From the NCBI GenBank assembly GCA_017795085.1, contig CP051246.1, positions 4,342,514 through 4,406,513 on the forward strand: DNA of 64,000 nucleotides, written 5' to 3'. This document shows positions 9,421-17,523 of the stretch, piece by piece. The notes under the pieces are model-generated. The model was not told the origin of the DNA, made no database searches, and was given only the letters and a program-made list of their open reading frames with translations. The stretch is from Salegentibacter sp. (GTDB taxonomy: Bacteria > Bacteroidota > Bacteroidia > Flavobacteriales > Flavobacteriaceae). Made by a program: the position numbers and the translations under genes. Within the stretch, counting starts at the first letter, position 1. Every line of letters starts with the position of its first letter.

Positions 9421-10377
9421 GTGAGTCAGGTAAAAACTACATTAAAAGAAGGAATCCCCAACTTAGAGGCATTTTCGAAAAGCGTGCAAGAACTCGCTGA
9501 AAATGATAAAGATATAATTGCCGTTACCAGTGATTCCAGAGGGTCGGGGAAATTAATGCCTTTTGCTGAAAAATTTCCCAAACAAATTGTAGAGGTTGGT
9601 ATTGCCGAACAAAGCCTGGTTGGTGTTGCTGCAGGGCTTGCATCAAGTGGGAAAAAAGTTTTTGCGGTATCACCCGCCTGTTTTCTCACTGCGAGATCTT
9701 TAGAACAAATTAAAAACGATATAGCCTATTCTAATAACCCGGTAAACCTTATAGGAATTAGTGCCGGGGTGAGTTATGGTGCGCTGGGCTCTACACACCA
9801 CAGTCTTCACGATTATGCAGCACTAAGAGCAATAAATAATATTATTGTTGTAGCTCCTGCCGATAATTATGAAACCGATAAGGCAGTTAAGTTTGCTGCA
9901 GAAAGTCCTTTTCCTGTTTATATAAGAATGGGAAAAAAACCTATGCCTTATTTAAGCGAAAAAGACGATTTTGAATTTGGCAAAGGAAGAGTGATTAAAG
10001 ATGGCAAGGATGCGGTAATAGTTGGTACAGGCGAAACCGTATGGCCAGCACTTAAAGCAGCACAATATTTACAAAAGAGAGCAGGGCTGGAGGTAGGAGT
10101 GGTAAGTATGCATACTGTAAAACCACTGGATACTAATCTTTTAACTGAACTAGCAGAAAAGTACCCGGCTATTTTAACTGTTGAAGAACATTCGGTTTAC
10201 GGTGGCCTGGGAGAAGCCTGTGCAGCATTTTTCCTTGAAAATGGATACAATGGAAGGTTTAAAATAATAGGAATTCCCGATGAATATACGGTTACGGGCT
10301 CCCAACTGGAAATTTTTGAGCATTATGGAATTTCAGGAAGCGGGATTGCCTCAGCACTTTTAAAACTTATCAAATAA
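9421..10377 (+). CDS. aptB: Transketolase C-terminal subunit, probable apulose-4-phosphate transketolase subunit B
   Basis: A 318-residue second half of the split transketolase: pyrimidine-binding domain (VEVGIAEQSLVGVAAGLA, with the Glu that activates ThDP) and C-terminal transketolase domain (from about 200, GETVWPALKAA; VEEHSVYGGLGEA). The start is GTG at 9421, five bases after the stop of subunit A. No ATG start is available nearby, so GTG is chosen because it gives the full N-terminus. The pair would act as an A2B2 cytoplasmic enzyme. Function as an apulose-4-phosphate transketolase is assigned by operon context. Confidence 0.78.
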   Translation: MSQVKTTLKEGIPNLEAFSKSVQELAENDKDIIAVTSDSRGSGKLMPFAEKFPKQIVEVGIAEQSLVGVAAGLASSGKKVFAVSPACFLTARSLEQIKNDIAYSNNPVNLIGISAGVSYGALGSTHHSLHDYAALRAINNIIVVAPADNYETDKAVKFAAESPFPVYIRMGKKPMPYLSEKDDFEFGKGRVIKDGKDAVIVGTGETVWPALKAAQYLQKRAGLEVGVVSMHTVKPLDTNLLTELAEKYPAILTVEEHSVYGGLGEACAAFFLENGYNGRFKIIGIPDEYTVTGSQLEIFEHYGISGSGIASALLKLIK

Positions 10378-10385
10378 AAGTAACT

Positions 10386-11342
10386 ATGAAAACAAGGGGG
10401 GCGGTATATTTTAAAAGTTTATTTGTTGGCTTATTGCTTCCCTTGATCTTCATGGCTTGTAAAAAAGAAAATGATAACTCAGAACCAAAAATTGCGGTAG
10501 TGGTTTCAACTTTAAATAACCCTTGGTTTGTGGTATTGGCTGAAACTGCTGCTGAAGAAGCACGAAAATTGGGTTATGAGGTAAATATTTTTGATTCCCA
10601 AAATAATACGGCCCTTGAAAGTGAGCATTTTGAAAATGCCATAGTAAGCGGATACGATGCAATATTATTTAATCCCACTGATGCCGATGGCTCGGTAAGC
10701 AGTGTGGCACGGGCCAATGAAGCGGGTATTCCGGTTTTTTGTATGGATAGAGAAGTGAATTCTACTCTGGCCACTTCACAGGTGCTTTCGGATAATTATG
10801 CCGGGAGTGTATCTGTGGGAAAATACTTTGTAGAAGAACTTAATAAAAAAGGTAATTATGTGGAACTTCTCGGTTTGGTTGGAGATAATAATACCTGGAA
10901 TCGCTCTCGCGGATTTCATAGTGTGGTAGATCATTATCCTGATTTAAAAATGGTAGCACAGCAAAGTGCTGATTTTGACAGAAATAAAGCCATGGAGGTT
11001 ATGGAGTCTATTCTCCAGGTTAATAAAGATATTGATGCAGTTTTTTGCGGAAATGATGCAATGGCCATGGGGGCTTATCAGGCCTTAAAATCGGCCGGAC
11101 TGGAAGCTGAGGTAAAAGTTTTTGGTTTCGATGGAGCCGAAAATGTTATAGAACGAATTCAGAAAGGAGATATCACGGCAACGGCCATGCAGTTTCCAAA
11201 AGTTATGGCTAAAACCGCTGCAGGACTTGCTCATAAATATATTGAAGGGCAAAGGGAATTCATTCAAAAATCACCTGTAGATGTAGAATTGGTGACAAAG
11301 GATAATATAGAATTTTATGCGGCCTATGGGCAAAAAGAATAA
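10386..11342 (+). CDS. Ribose-type ABC transporter substrate-binding lipoprotein, candidate apiose binder
   Basis: A 318-residue periplasmic binding protein of the RbsB type. The lipoprotein signal ends at Cys25 (PLIFMAC), and IAVVVSTLNNPWFV, NPTDADG, FCMDREVN and AVFCGNDAMAMGA are typical of pentose and hexose binders. Solute-binding proteins of this family were the starting point for discovery of the apiose pathways. It is linked to the transketolase genes (8 bases) and its stop overlaps the next start by one base (TAATG). Binding of D-apiose is inferred from context. Confidence 0.8.
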   Translation: MKTRGAVYFKSLFVGLLLPLIFMACKKENDNSEPKIAVVVSTLNNPWFVVLAETAAEEARKLGYEVNIFDSQNNTALESEHFENAIVSGYDAILFNPTDADGSVSSVARANEAGIPVFCMDREVNSTLATSQVLSDNYAGSVSVGKYFVEELNKKGNYVELLGLVGDNNTWNRSRGFHSVVDHYPDLKMVAQQSADFDRNKAMEVMESILQVNKDIDAVFCGNDAMAMGAYQALKSAGLEAEVKVFGFDGAENVIERIQKGDITATAMQFPKVMAKTAAGLAHKYIEGQREFIQKSPVDVELVTKDNIEFYAAYGQKE

Positions 11343-12001
11343 TGCGAAAAAAGTGGGTTAATATAATTGGTTTAATGGTTTTACTGGGAATTTTTGCCAG
11401 TTCTGTTAGCATTGAAAGACTGGATGAGGTAAAGTCCAGAGCTGAAGGCAGTTCTTTTGATGCAGCTGCTTATGCCGGTAATTTTTGGGAAAACGAGCTT
11501 TTACCAAACCTTGACCAAGCGGTAGAAATCAACCAATTGTTTAAAGGCTTGGAAAATAACCCGGAAAGAACGTTTGAAGAGTATTCAAATGCGCTTGGAA
11601 TTGGAAACATCCGTTTTTTTATGGTAAAAGGCAGCGGGACAGTTGCTGAAGTTCAGGATAACCATATAATTATCAATACCAAATCAGACTCTCTTTCTTC
11701 AAAAACCTATCCAGTTAAAATAGCTACGGAATATATTTTTGGAAATGCAGTTAGGGATGCTAGTGGTAAAATAAGTTTGACAGAATTTAAGGAAACCATG
11801 GATTTTAATATGGTTTCTGCTGAAATTAATAAATTGGTGCGGGAAGGTGTTATTCCACAGTTAAATGGGCGCACTAAGGAAGGGGAAATAATTAAGTTTG
11901 CCGGAGCCATTGAGATGAACAAAAGACAAGTTGATTTAAGAGCGGTGGAAATAATTCCGGTTCTTGTTCAATATAATTCTAAAACCAGGCGGAATGAGTA
12001 A
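11342..12001 (+). CDS. DUF2291-type protein of sugar ABC transporter operon
   Basis: A 219-residue protein with one N-terminal hydrophobic helix (about residues 7-25) and a mainly beta extracytoplasmic part. It resembles the DUF2291 proteins that accompany ribose-type ABC importers in other phyla; their role is not known. Visible features are YAGNFWENELLP near residue 45 and RQVDLRAVEIIPV at the end. Its start shares one base with the stop of the binding-protein gene, and its end overlaps the ATPase gene by 8 bases, so translation is coupled. An accessory role in import is an inference from this fixed position. Confidence 0.6.
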   Translation: MRKKWVNIIGLMVLLGIFASSVSIERLDEVKSRAEGSSFDAAAYAGNFWENELLPNLDQAVEINQLFKGLENNPERTFEEYSNALGIGNIRFFMVKGSGTVAEVQDNHIIINTKSDSLSSKTYPVKIATEYIFGNAVRDASGKISLTEFKETMDFNMVSAEINKLVREGVIPQLNGRTKEGEIIKFAGAIEMNKRQVDLRAVEIIPVLVQYNSKTRRNE

Positions 12002-13535
12002 AGAAGTTTCGGTTTTAGAAATAAGGGAAATAACCAAAAAATTTCCCGGGGTAGTTGCGTTAAACAAGGTAAGCTTTAAAATTGAAGCAGGCAAAGCAAC
12101 TGTTATTATCGGAGAGAATGGGGCTGGAAAGTCAACTTTGATGAAAATACTTTCAGGGGTACATACAGATTATTCAGGAGGTATTTACTTTAATGGGGAA
12201 AAGGTTTGTTTTCAAAATACAACGGATGCCGAAAAACGGGGAATTTCCATTATTCATCAGGAGCTTAACCTTATTCAGAATTTAAGTATCTACGAAAATA
12301 TTTTTCTGGGCCGGGAGTTGGAAAATGCCTTTGGGTTAATGGATGTTCCAAAAATGAAGTCGGAAACCCGAAAATTGCTTGCTGGATTAAAACTTGATCT
12401 TGACCCTGCCATGCCAATTTATAAATTAAAGGTTGGCCAACAACAAATGATTGAGATTGCCAAAGCTTTATCTTTTAATTGCAAGGTTATTATTATGGAC
12501 GAACCAACTTCGGCTATTAGTGATAAGGAAGTGAAAATTTTATTTGAGGTTATAGAAAAACTGAAGGCTGAAGGAAAAGCGGTGATTTACATCTCTCACA
12601 AATTAGATGAGTTATTTGAGATCGCAGAGAATTATGTGGTGCTTAGAGATGGAGAGTTTATTGAAGACGGAAAAATAAAAGATATAGATGAAGAGCAGCT
12701 CATCAATAAAATGGTAGGACGGCAAATTGATATTTCCGGACGAACCGAAAATTATTGTTCCGAAGAGAAATTATTTGAAGTAAGCAAGCTTTACTTAAAA
12801 AACTCAATGCTCCCGGAAAGCTTTATTTTAAAAGATATTGATTTCCAACTGAAAAAAGGAGAAGTGCTTGGCATTTTTGGATTAATGGGGGCAGGAAGAA
12901 CAGAATTAATGGAAACAATTTTTGGGCTTAATAGTGAACATAGACAAGGCAAAATATTTTTGAATGATATACCACTTGATTTAAGTTCTCCGGAAAAGGC
13001 AAGAAATGCCGGATTGGCCTTGGTGCCGGAAAATCGAAAACAGGATGGTCTTGTTTTGGGAATGGATATAAAACGGAATACAAGCCTTAGCGTTTTAGAC
13101 AGTATATCGCTTAGAGGCTTTCTTAGCAGGAATAAAGAGGAAAACCTGGCTAACTCTTATATTAAAAAATTAAAAATTAAAGCCTCTTCAAGCGCTCAGA
13201 AAGTAGAAAAACTCAGTGGCGGAAATCAACAGAAAGTGGTCTTGTCTAAGTGGTTGGCAACTAATCCAAAAGTATTAATGTTGGATGAGCCTACCCGGGG
13301 AATTGATGTAAATGCTAAACACGAAATTTATAAGCTTATTAAAGAGTTTGCTGCAAAAGGTTTAGGAATAATTATGGTTTCTTCTGAGTTACCTGAGATT
13401 CTGGCGGTTTCAGACAGAGTACTGGTTATGGCTGAAGGCAAAATCACAGCTAACTTTAAAATAACAAATCAAACTTCAGAAGATATGATTCTTAAAGCAG
13501 CGATTCCAAAAAACAAACAACATGATTACGCTTAA
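11994..13535 (+). CDS. RbsA-type sugar ABC transporter ATPase (two nucleotide-binding domains)
   Basis: Tandem ATPase that powers the importer. Domain 1 has Walker A GENGAGKST, a degenerate signature LKVGQQQM and Walker B IIMDEPTSA. Domain 2 has the degenerate Walker A GLMGAGRTE, signature LSGGNQQKV and Walker B LMLDEPTRGID, the usual asymmetry of RbsA/XylG/MglA proteins. The start is taken at the ATG at 11994 (MSKEVSVLEI), preceded by AGGCGGA. An in-frame upstream ATG at 11964 would add ten residues that look like neighbouring coding sequence. It overlaps the DUF2291 gene by 8 bases and the permease gene by 14. Substrate inferred: D-apiose. Confidence 0.9.
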   Translation: MSKEVSVLEIREITKKFPGVVALNKVSFKIEAGKATVIIGENGAGKSTLMKILSGVHTDYSGGIYFNGEKVCFQNTTDAEKRGISIIHQELNLIQNLSIYENIFLGRELENAFGLMDVPKMKSETRKLLAGLKLDLDPAMPIYKLKVGQQQMIEIAKALSFNCKVIIMDEPTSAISDKEVKILFEVIEKLKAEGKAVIYISHKLDELFEIAENYVVLRDGEFIEDGKIKDIDEEQLINKMVGRQIDISGRTENYCSEEKLFEVSKLYLKNSMLPESFILKDIDFQLKKGEVLGIFGLMGAGRTELMETIFGLNSEHRQGKIFLNDIPLDLSSPEKARNAGLALVPENRKQDGLVLGMDIKRNTSLSVLDSISLRGFLSRNKEENLANSYIKKLKIKASSSAQKVEKLSGGNQQKVVLSKWLATNPKVLMLDEPTRGIDVNAKHEIYKLIKEFAAKGLGIIMVSSELPEILAVSDRVLVMAEGKITANFKITNQTSEDMILKAAIPKNKQHDYA

Positions 13536-14496
13536 GCAAAGCCTTTCATATTCTACAAAATTTCAATCTCTCATAGCACTTTTTGTGTTATGCCTGGTGT
13601 TAGCAGTACTTTCTGAAAATTTTCTTACCACTGCCAACGCCTGGAATGTATTACGACAAGTCTCTGTAAATATTTGTCTATCTGTGGGAATGACTTTAGT
13701 AGTGCTTACCGCTGGTATAGATTTATCAGTAGGTTCAATATTAGCCTTGTGCGGGGCCATTACGGCATCACTCTTAAAATTTGGAGTGGAATTAGAAGTT
13801 TTAAACCTCTTTATTGGTTTTGGCAGTTCCAGCGCAATTATTGTAGGAATAATGATAGGAGCCGGGATAGGTTGGTTTAATGGTTGGACAATTACTAAAT
13901 TTAAAGTTCCTCCTTTTGTGGCAACCCTGGCTATGCTAACTATTGCCAGAGGGCTAACCATGTTATGGACAGATGGTTTTCCAATTAATGGACTTGGAGA
14001 AGAATTTGCTTTTATAGGAACCGGCTGGTTATTAGGTATTCCCATGCCAGTATGGATTACAGCAGTGGTAGTGGCATTAGCGGTAGTTCTAACCCGTAAA
14101 ACAAAATTTGGTCGGCATATATATGCCATTGGAGGTAACGAACGGGCCGCGAGGCTTTCAGGAGTAAATATTAAAAGAGTTAAAACAAGTGTTTATGCCA
14201 TTGCGGGAGCACTTGCCGCAGTAGGTGGAATTATAGTAACATCTCGTTTGGATAGTGCACAACCGAATGCAGGAATTAGTTATGAACTTGATGCCATTGC
14301 TGCTGTAGTGATAGGGGGGACCTCGCTTTCTGGCGGTAAGGGAAGTATAATGGGGGCTGTATTGGGGGGTATTATTATAGGGGTACTCAATAACGGCCTG
14401 GTCTTGCTTAATGTTTCCCCGTTCTGGCAGCAAGTTGTAAAAGGCTTGGTAATTCTAATTGCGGTAATAATAGATAAAGCCAATTCACGGGATTAA
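13522..14496 (+). CDS. RbsC-type sugar ABC transporter permease
   Basis: A 324-residue integral membrane protein with about 8-10 hydrophobic segments and the hallmarks of BPD_transp_2 ribose/xylose permeases: LTAGIDLSVGSILALCGA, NGWTITKFKVPPFVATLAML, IYAIGGNERAARLSGV and IGGTSLSGGKGS. It forms the transmembrane pore of the importer with the preceding ATPase. The ATG at 13522 overlaps the ATPase gene by 14 bases. This ends a tight seven-gene run; the next gene comes after 113 bases. ABC pentose importers are uncommon in Bacteroidota, which suggests the block was acquired with the pathway. Confidence 0.9.
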   Translation: MITLKQSLSYSTKFQSLIALFVLCLVLAVLSENFLTTANAWNVLRQVSVNICLSVGMTLVVLTAGIDLSVGSILALCGAITASLLKFGVELEVLNLFIGFGSSSAIIVGIMIGAGIGWFNGWTITKFKVPPFVATLAMLTIARGLTMLWTDGFPINGLGEEFAFIGTGWLLGIPMPVWITAVVVALAVVLTRKTKFGRHIYAIGGNERAARLSGVNIKRVKTSVYAIAGALAAVGGIIVTSRLDSAQPNAGISYELDAIAAVVIGGTSLSGGKGSIMGAVLGGIIIGVLNNGLVLLNVSPFWQQVVKGLVILIAVIIDKANSRD

Positions 14497-14609
14497 TTGA
14501 AATCAGCATGATGCTGGACGCAAAAATGGTATCGTACAGGGAATGATTAAAAGTCTGTAGCGAATTTCCCGGTTTTTGCAGAAGTTAAACGGATGAAAAA
14601 TATAAAAAT
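14497..14609 (+). promoter_or_regulatory. Intra-operon gap with inverted repeat and weak operator-like motif
   Basis: The gap contains the perfect inverted repeat CAGCAT-G-ATGCTG (14504-14516) and ATCGTACAGGGAA (14531-14543), a weaker match to the shared operator motif. No TAnnTTTG box lies 20 bases after it, so a separate promoter for the kinase gene is only a possibility. Confidence 0.3.
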
Positions 14610-16097
14610 ATGGAAAAACATCGATACATATTATCAATAGACCAAGGAACAAGCGGAACCAAAGTCGTAATTTTTGATCATAAGGCAAACCAGGTGGTAA
14701 AAAGCCATGAACCTTTGGCATCTTCTTATAAAAAAGGAGGATGGGTAGAACAAGACCCTCAGGAAATTTATAATAATGTTATTGCAGCCGTAGATAATGC
14801 GGTAAATGCCTATCGGGTGCAGGGCTTGAACATTGACAATTTAACCTCTTGTGGAATAAGCAATCAGCGGGAAACTTTTTTGGTATGGGATAAGAAAGGA
14901 AAACCCCTTTATAATGCTATTGTTTGGCAATGTAAACGATCGGTAGAAATATGTAATAAGCTTCGGGAAGAGGGGAAAGAACCCATAATAAGAGAAAAAA
15001 CAGGACTGATTATAGACCCTTATTTTTCCGGGACCAAATTAATCTGGTTGATACAAAATCAACCTAAAGTAGCAAAAGCTTTAGAAAAAGGAGAACTCTA
15101 TTTTGGAACCATAGATACCTGGCTGCTGTTTAAACTCACTAATGGAGAGAAATATTTAACCGATTATACCAATGCCAGTAGAACCTTGTTCTTTAATATA
15201 AATTCACTTAAATGGGATCAGGAAATTCTGGAAGAATTTGACTTACAGGGCTTAAACCTTCCCGAGGTAAAACCTTCTTCTTATGCTTATGGAGAATCTG
15301 ATTTTGAGGGGGTTTTTGAAAAACCTTTTCCTATAACGGCTATGATAGGCGATTCTCATGCAGCTGCTTTTGGTGAACAATGTTTTTCTCCCGGGACGGC
15401 AAAAGCAACATTGGGTACGGGATGTTCCGTATTAATGAATATTGGTGACAAACCAAAAAAATCAGTCAATGGGATGGTCTCTACAATTTGCTGGAGCACT
15501 GAAGACAGGATTGATTTTGCTGCTGAAGGGGTAATTGTAACCTGTGGGGCAACTATTGAATGGTTAAAAAATAATCTTGGCCTCATTAACGATGATTCCG
15601 AAACACAAAAAATTGCTGAATCTATACCCGATAATAATGGTGTTTACTTTATTCCGGCATTTAGTGGTTTAGGAGCACCTTATTGGGAAATGAGCAGAAA
15701 GGCTTCTATTGAAGGAATGAGTTTTGACTGTAATAAAAAACATATTGTTCGCGCCGCCCTGGAATCAATTCCTTACCGAATTAAGGATGTAATTAATGCC
15801 ATGGAAGAAGATATGGACGTACAACTTGAAGGATTAAGTATTAACGGTGGGATTAGTCAAAATACTTTTGTTACACAATTCCTTACCGATTTGCTTGAAT
15901 GCCCGGTGAGTTTTTTAGAAGTAACCGATATTTCTGCCTTGGGGGCCGCTTATATGGCAGGGCTTAAAACCGGCGTTTTTAAAGATATTGAACATATTAA
16001 GCGGCTTAATAATAGGGAAGAGATAAAACCCTCTGAAAATCGAAAATTAGCCTATGATGGTTATCAGGGCTGGAAAAATGCAATTAATAGAAAGTAA
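14610..16097 (+). CDS. apuK: FGGY sugar kinase of glycerol-kinase type, probable apulose kinase
   Basis: A 495-residue kinase of the FGGY family. SIDQGTSGTKVVIFD is the N-terminal phosphate loop, GGWVEQDP and WQCKRS follow, EKTGLIIDPYFSGTK is the glycerol-kinase-like motif, and GTGCSVLMN and INGGISQN mark the C-terminal ATP-binding half. By sequence alone it would be called glycerol kinase. Its place after an apiose-type isomerase, split transketolase and pentose importer points to apulose kinase, which makes D-apulose 4-phosphate for AptAB. It is followed after 9 bases by a secreted glycosidase. Kinase family is certain; substrate is inferred. Confidence 0.72.
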   Translation: MEKHRYILSIDQGTSGTKVVIFDHKANQVVKSHEPLASSYKKGGWVEQDPQEIYNNVIAAVDNAVNAYRVQGLNIDNLTSCGISNQRETFLVWDKKGKPLYNAIVWQCKRSVEICNKLREEGKEPIIREKTGLIIDPYFSGTKLIWLIQNQPKVAKALEKGELYFGTIDTWLLFKLTNGEKYLTDYTNASRTLFFNINSLKWDQEILEEFDLQGLNLPEVKPSSYAYGESDFEGVFEKPFPITAMIGDSHAAAFGEQCFSPGTAKATLGTGCSVLMNIGDKPKKSVNGMVSTICWSTEDRIDFAAEGVIVTCGATIEWLKNNLGLINDDSETQKIAESIPDNNGVYFIPAFSGLGAPYWEMSRKASIEGMSFDCNKKHIVRAALESIPYRIKDVINAMEEDMDVQLEGLSINGGISQNTFVTQFLTDLLECPVSFLEVTDISALGAAYMAGLKTGVFKDIEHIKRLNNREEIKPSENRKLAYDGYQGWKNAINRK

Positions 16098-16106
16098 AAA
16101 GAGGGG

Positions 16107-17513
16107 ATGAAGAAACAATTACCATTTTTTATAATTTTCGTAGGCTTTCATTTAAATTTATTAGCCCAGGAGTCGGGGGATATTCAACCTTATACAGAGA
16201 ATTCCTGGTACTGGCAGCATAATGGTGAGCCACTGGTGCTCTTTGGAGGAAGTGATAACGATAACTTATGGCAATGGAAAAAAGAAAGGATAAAAGGGCA
16301 TTTAGACACGTTGCAATTTCTGGGAGGAAACTATGTACGTAATACAATGTCAGATCGGGATCCCGGAAATACCTTTGCTTTTAAAAAAATAAATAATGAT
16401 AAATATGATCTTAATGAGTGGAATAAAGAGTACTGGGAGAAATTAGAGTTTTTCTTTGAAGAAACTCAAAAACGAGGTGTCGTAATACAACTTACCTTAT
16501 GGGATCATTTTGACCTTTCCGGTAATTTTAAAAGCCATCCCATTAATCCTGAAAATAATATAAACTGGGAGCGTGGGCTGGTTAAAGATTACTCCGATTA
16601 TTATGGAGGTTCGTTAAATGCTGAAAATGATGAAGTTTTAAATCTTCAGAAAAAATATGTAGATAAACTTTTATCTATTGCGTTTAATTATGGCCATATC
16701 CTGTATAATATTAGCAATGAAAGTAGCCTGGGAGAAGATTGGGAGAAATTTTGGGCCGGGTACCTTAAAGATAAAGCTTCAGAAATTGATAAAAAGGTTT
16801 TTGTAACCAGTATGCACCTGGTGTCTTCTAATGGTGTGCGTTTTGTTATGAGTAATAATAAATTGTTCGATTTTGTTGAAATATCCCAGAATAGCCAGGA
16901 TTCAAAAGGCGCAAGAGGCAGGGCACATTATGAAAATGTGGTAAAATGGAGAAGGATAATTGAGCTTTCAGAAGAAGGCCCGTTACCTATGAATAATGAA
17001 AAAATTTACGGTTCTGCCGATGGAAGAAATTACTCTGCCGGTCATGGCAAGGAAGCCGAAGACAGATTCTGGAAAAATATATTTGGGGGAGCGGCCTCCG
17101 CACGCTTTCATCGTTCAGAAGGCTATTGGGGTATAGGTTTATCAGAAAGGGCGCAGGTTAATATTAAAGCCATGAACATGTTTCTGGAAGAATTTGACAT
17201 TTTTTCTGCAGGGCCTTATGAGGGAATTGAGTTTGTAGCAGAAGCTGAGGCCTATGCCCTGGCCAATATAGGAAAAGAATATGCTGTTTACTTCCCCGCA
17301 GGACGCTATTCTGTAGAATTAGATCCCTGGGAGTATGTGAAAAAAGTTTCAGTGAAATATCTTGATATTGATTCGGGAGAATGGTCTGAACCCGAAATTG
17401 TTGAGGTGAGCTGGGAAGAAGAATTAAGCCATATGTTTGGTTACCAACGGGGGGTTAGCATCACTACTCCCGACAATAAATCCTGTGTGGCAGTTATAAA
17501 AGTTATAGAATAA
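16107..17513 (+). CDS. Secreted clan GH-A-like glycoside hydrolase, candidate apiosidase
   Basis: A 468-residue protein with a signal peptide (cleavage near LLAQ, residue 20-21) and a TIM-barrel pattern. A beta4-type Asn-Glu pair in LYNISNES makes Glu205 the likely acid/base, and PLPMNNEK puts Glu298 at the beta7 nucleophile position. The C-terminal beta domain (YAVYFPAGRYSVEL, DIDSGEWSEPE, about 390-468) resembles the one following DUF4038/GH140 barrels. GH140 includes the RG-II endo-apiosidase BT1012, but the N-terminus here (LFGGSDND) differs from typical DUF4038. Encoded 9 bases after the putative apulose kinase and 10 before an unknown secreted gene. Release of apiose-containing units is an inference; it may be an unclassified family. 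Confidence 0.6.
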   Translation: MKKQLPFFIIFVGFHLNLLAQESGDIQPYTENSWYWQHNGEPLVLFGGSDNDNLWQWKKERIKGHLDTLQFLGGNYVRNTMSDRDPGNTFAFKKINNDKYDLNEWNKEYWEKLEFFFEETQKRGVVIQLTLWDHFDLSGNFKSHPINPENNINWERGLVKDYSDYYGGSLNAENDEVLNLQKKYVDKLLSIAFNYGHILYNISNESSLGEDWEKFWAGYLKDKASEIDKKVFVTSMHLVSSNGVRFVMSNNKLFDFVEISQNSQDSKGARGRAHYENVVKWRRIIELSEEGPLPMNNEKIYGSADGRNYSAGHGKEAEDRFWKNIFGGAASARFHRSEGYWGIGLSERAQVNIKAMNMFLEEFDIFSAGPYEGIEFVAEAEAYALANIGKEYAVYFPAGRYSVELDPWEYVKKVSVKYLDIDSGEWSEPEIVEVSWEEELSHMFGYQRGVSITTPDNKSCVAVIKVIE

Positions 17514-17523
17514 TATAAAGAAG

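Noticed and set aside
13563..14129. 188-codon minus-strand open frame inside the permease gene
   Set aside because: It lies wholly within a well-supported ABC permease gene and its product is proline- and threonine-rich with no domain, as expected of a shadow frame.
14531..14543. Fourth copy of the shared operator (ATCGTACAGGGAA)
   Set aside because: It differs at key positions and has no TAnnTTTG box 20 bases downstream, so it is not counted with the three matching promoters.
14610..16097. Glycerol kinase (glpK)
   Set aside because: Motifs are glycerol-kinase-like, but there is no glycerol facilitator or glycerol-3-phosphate dehydrogenase nearby and the operon matches apiose catabolism, so apulose kinase is preferred.
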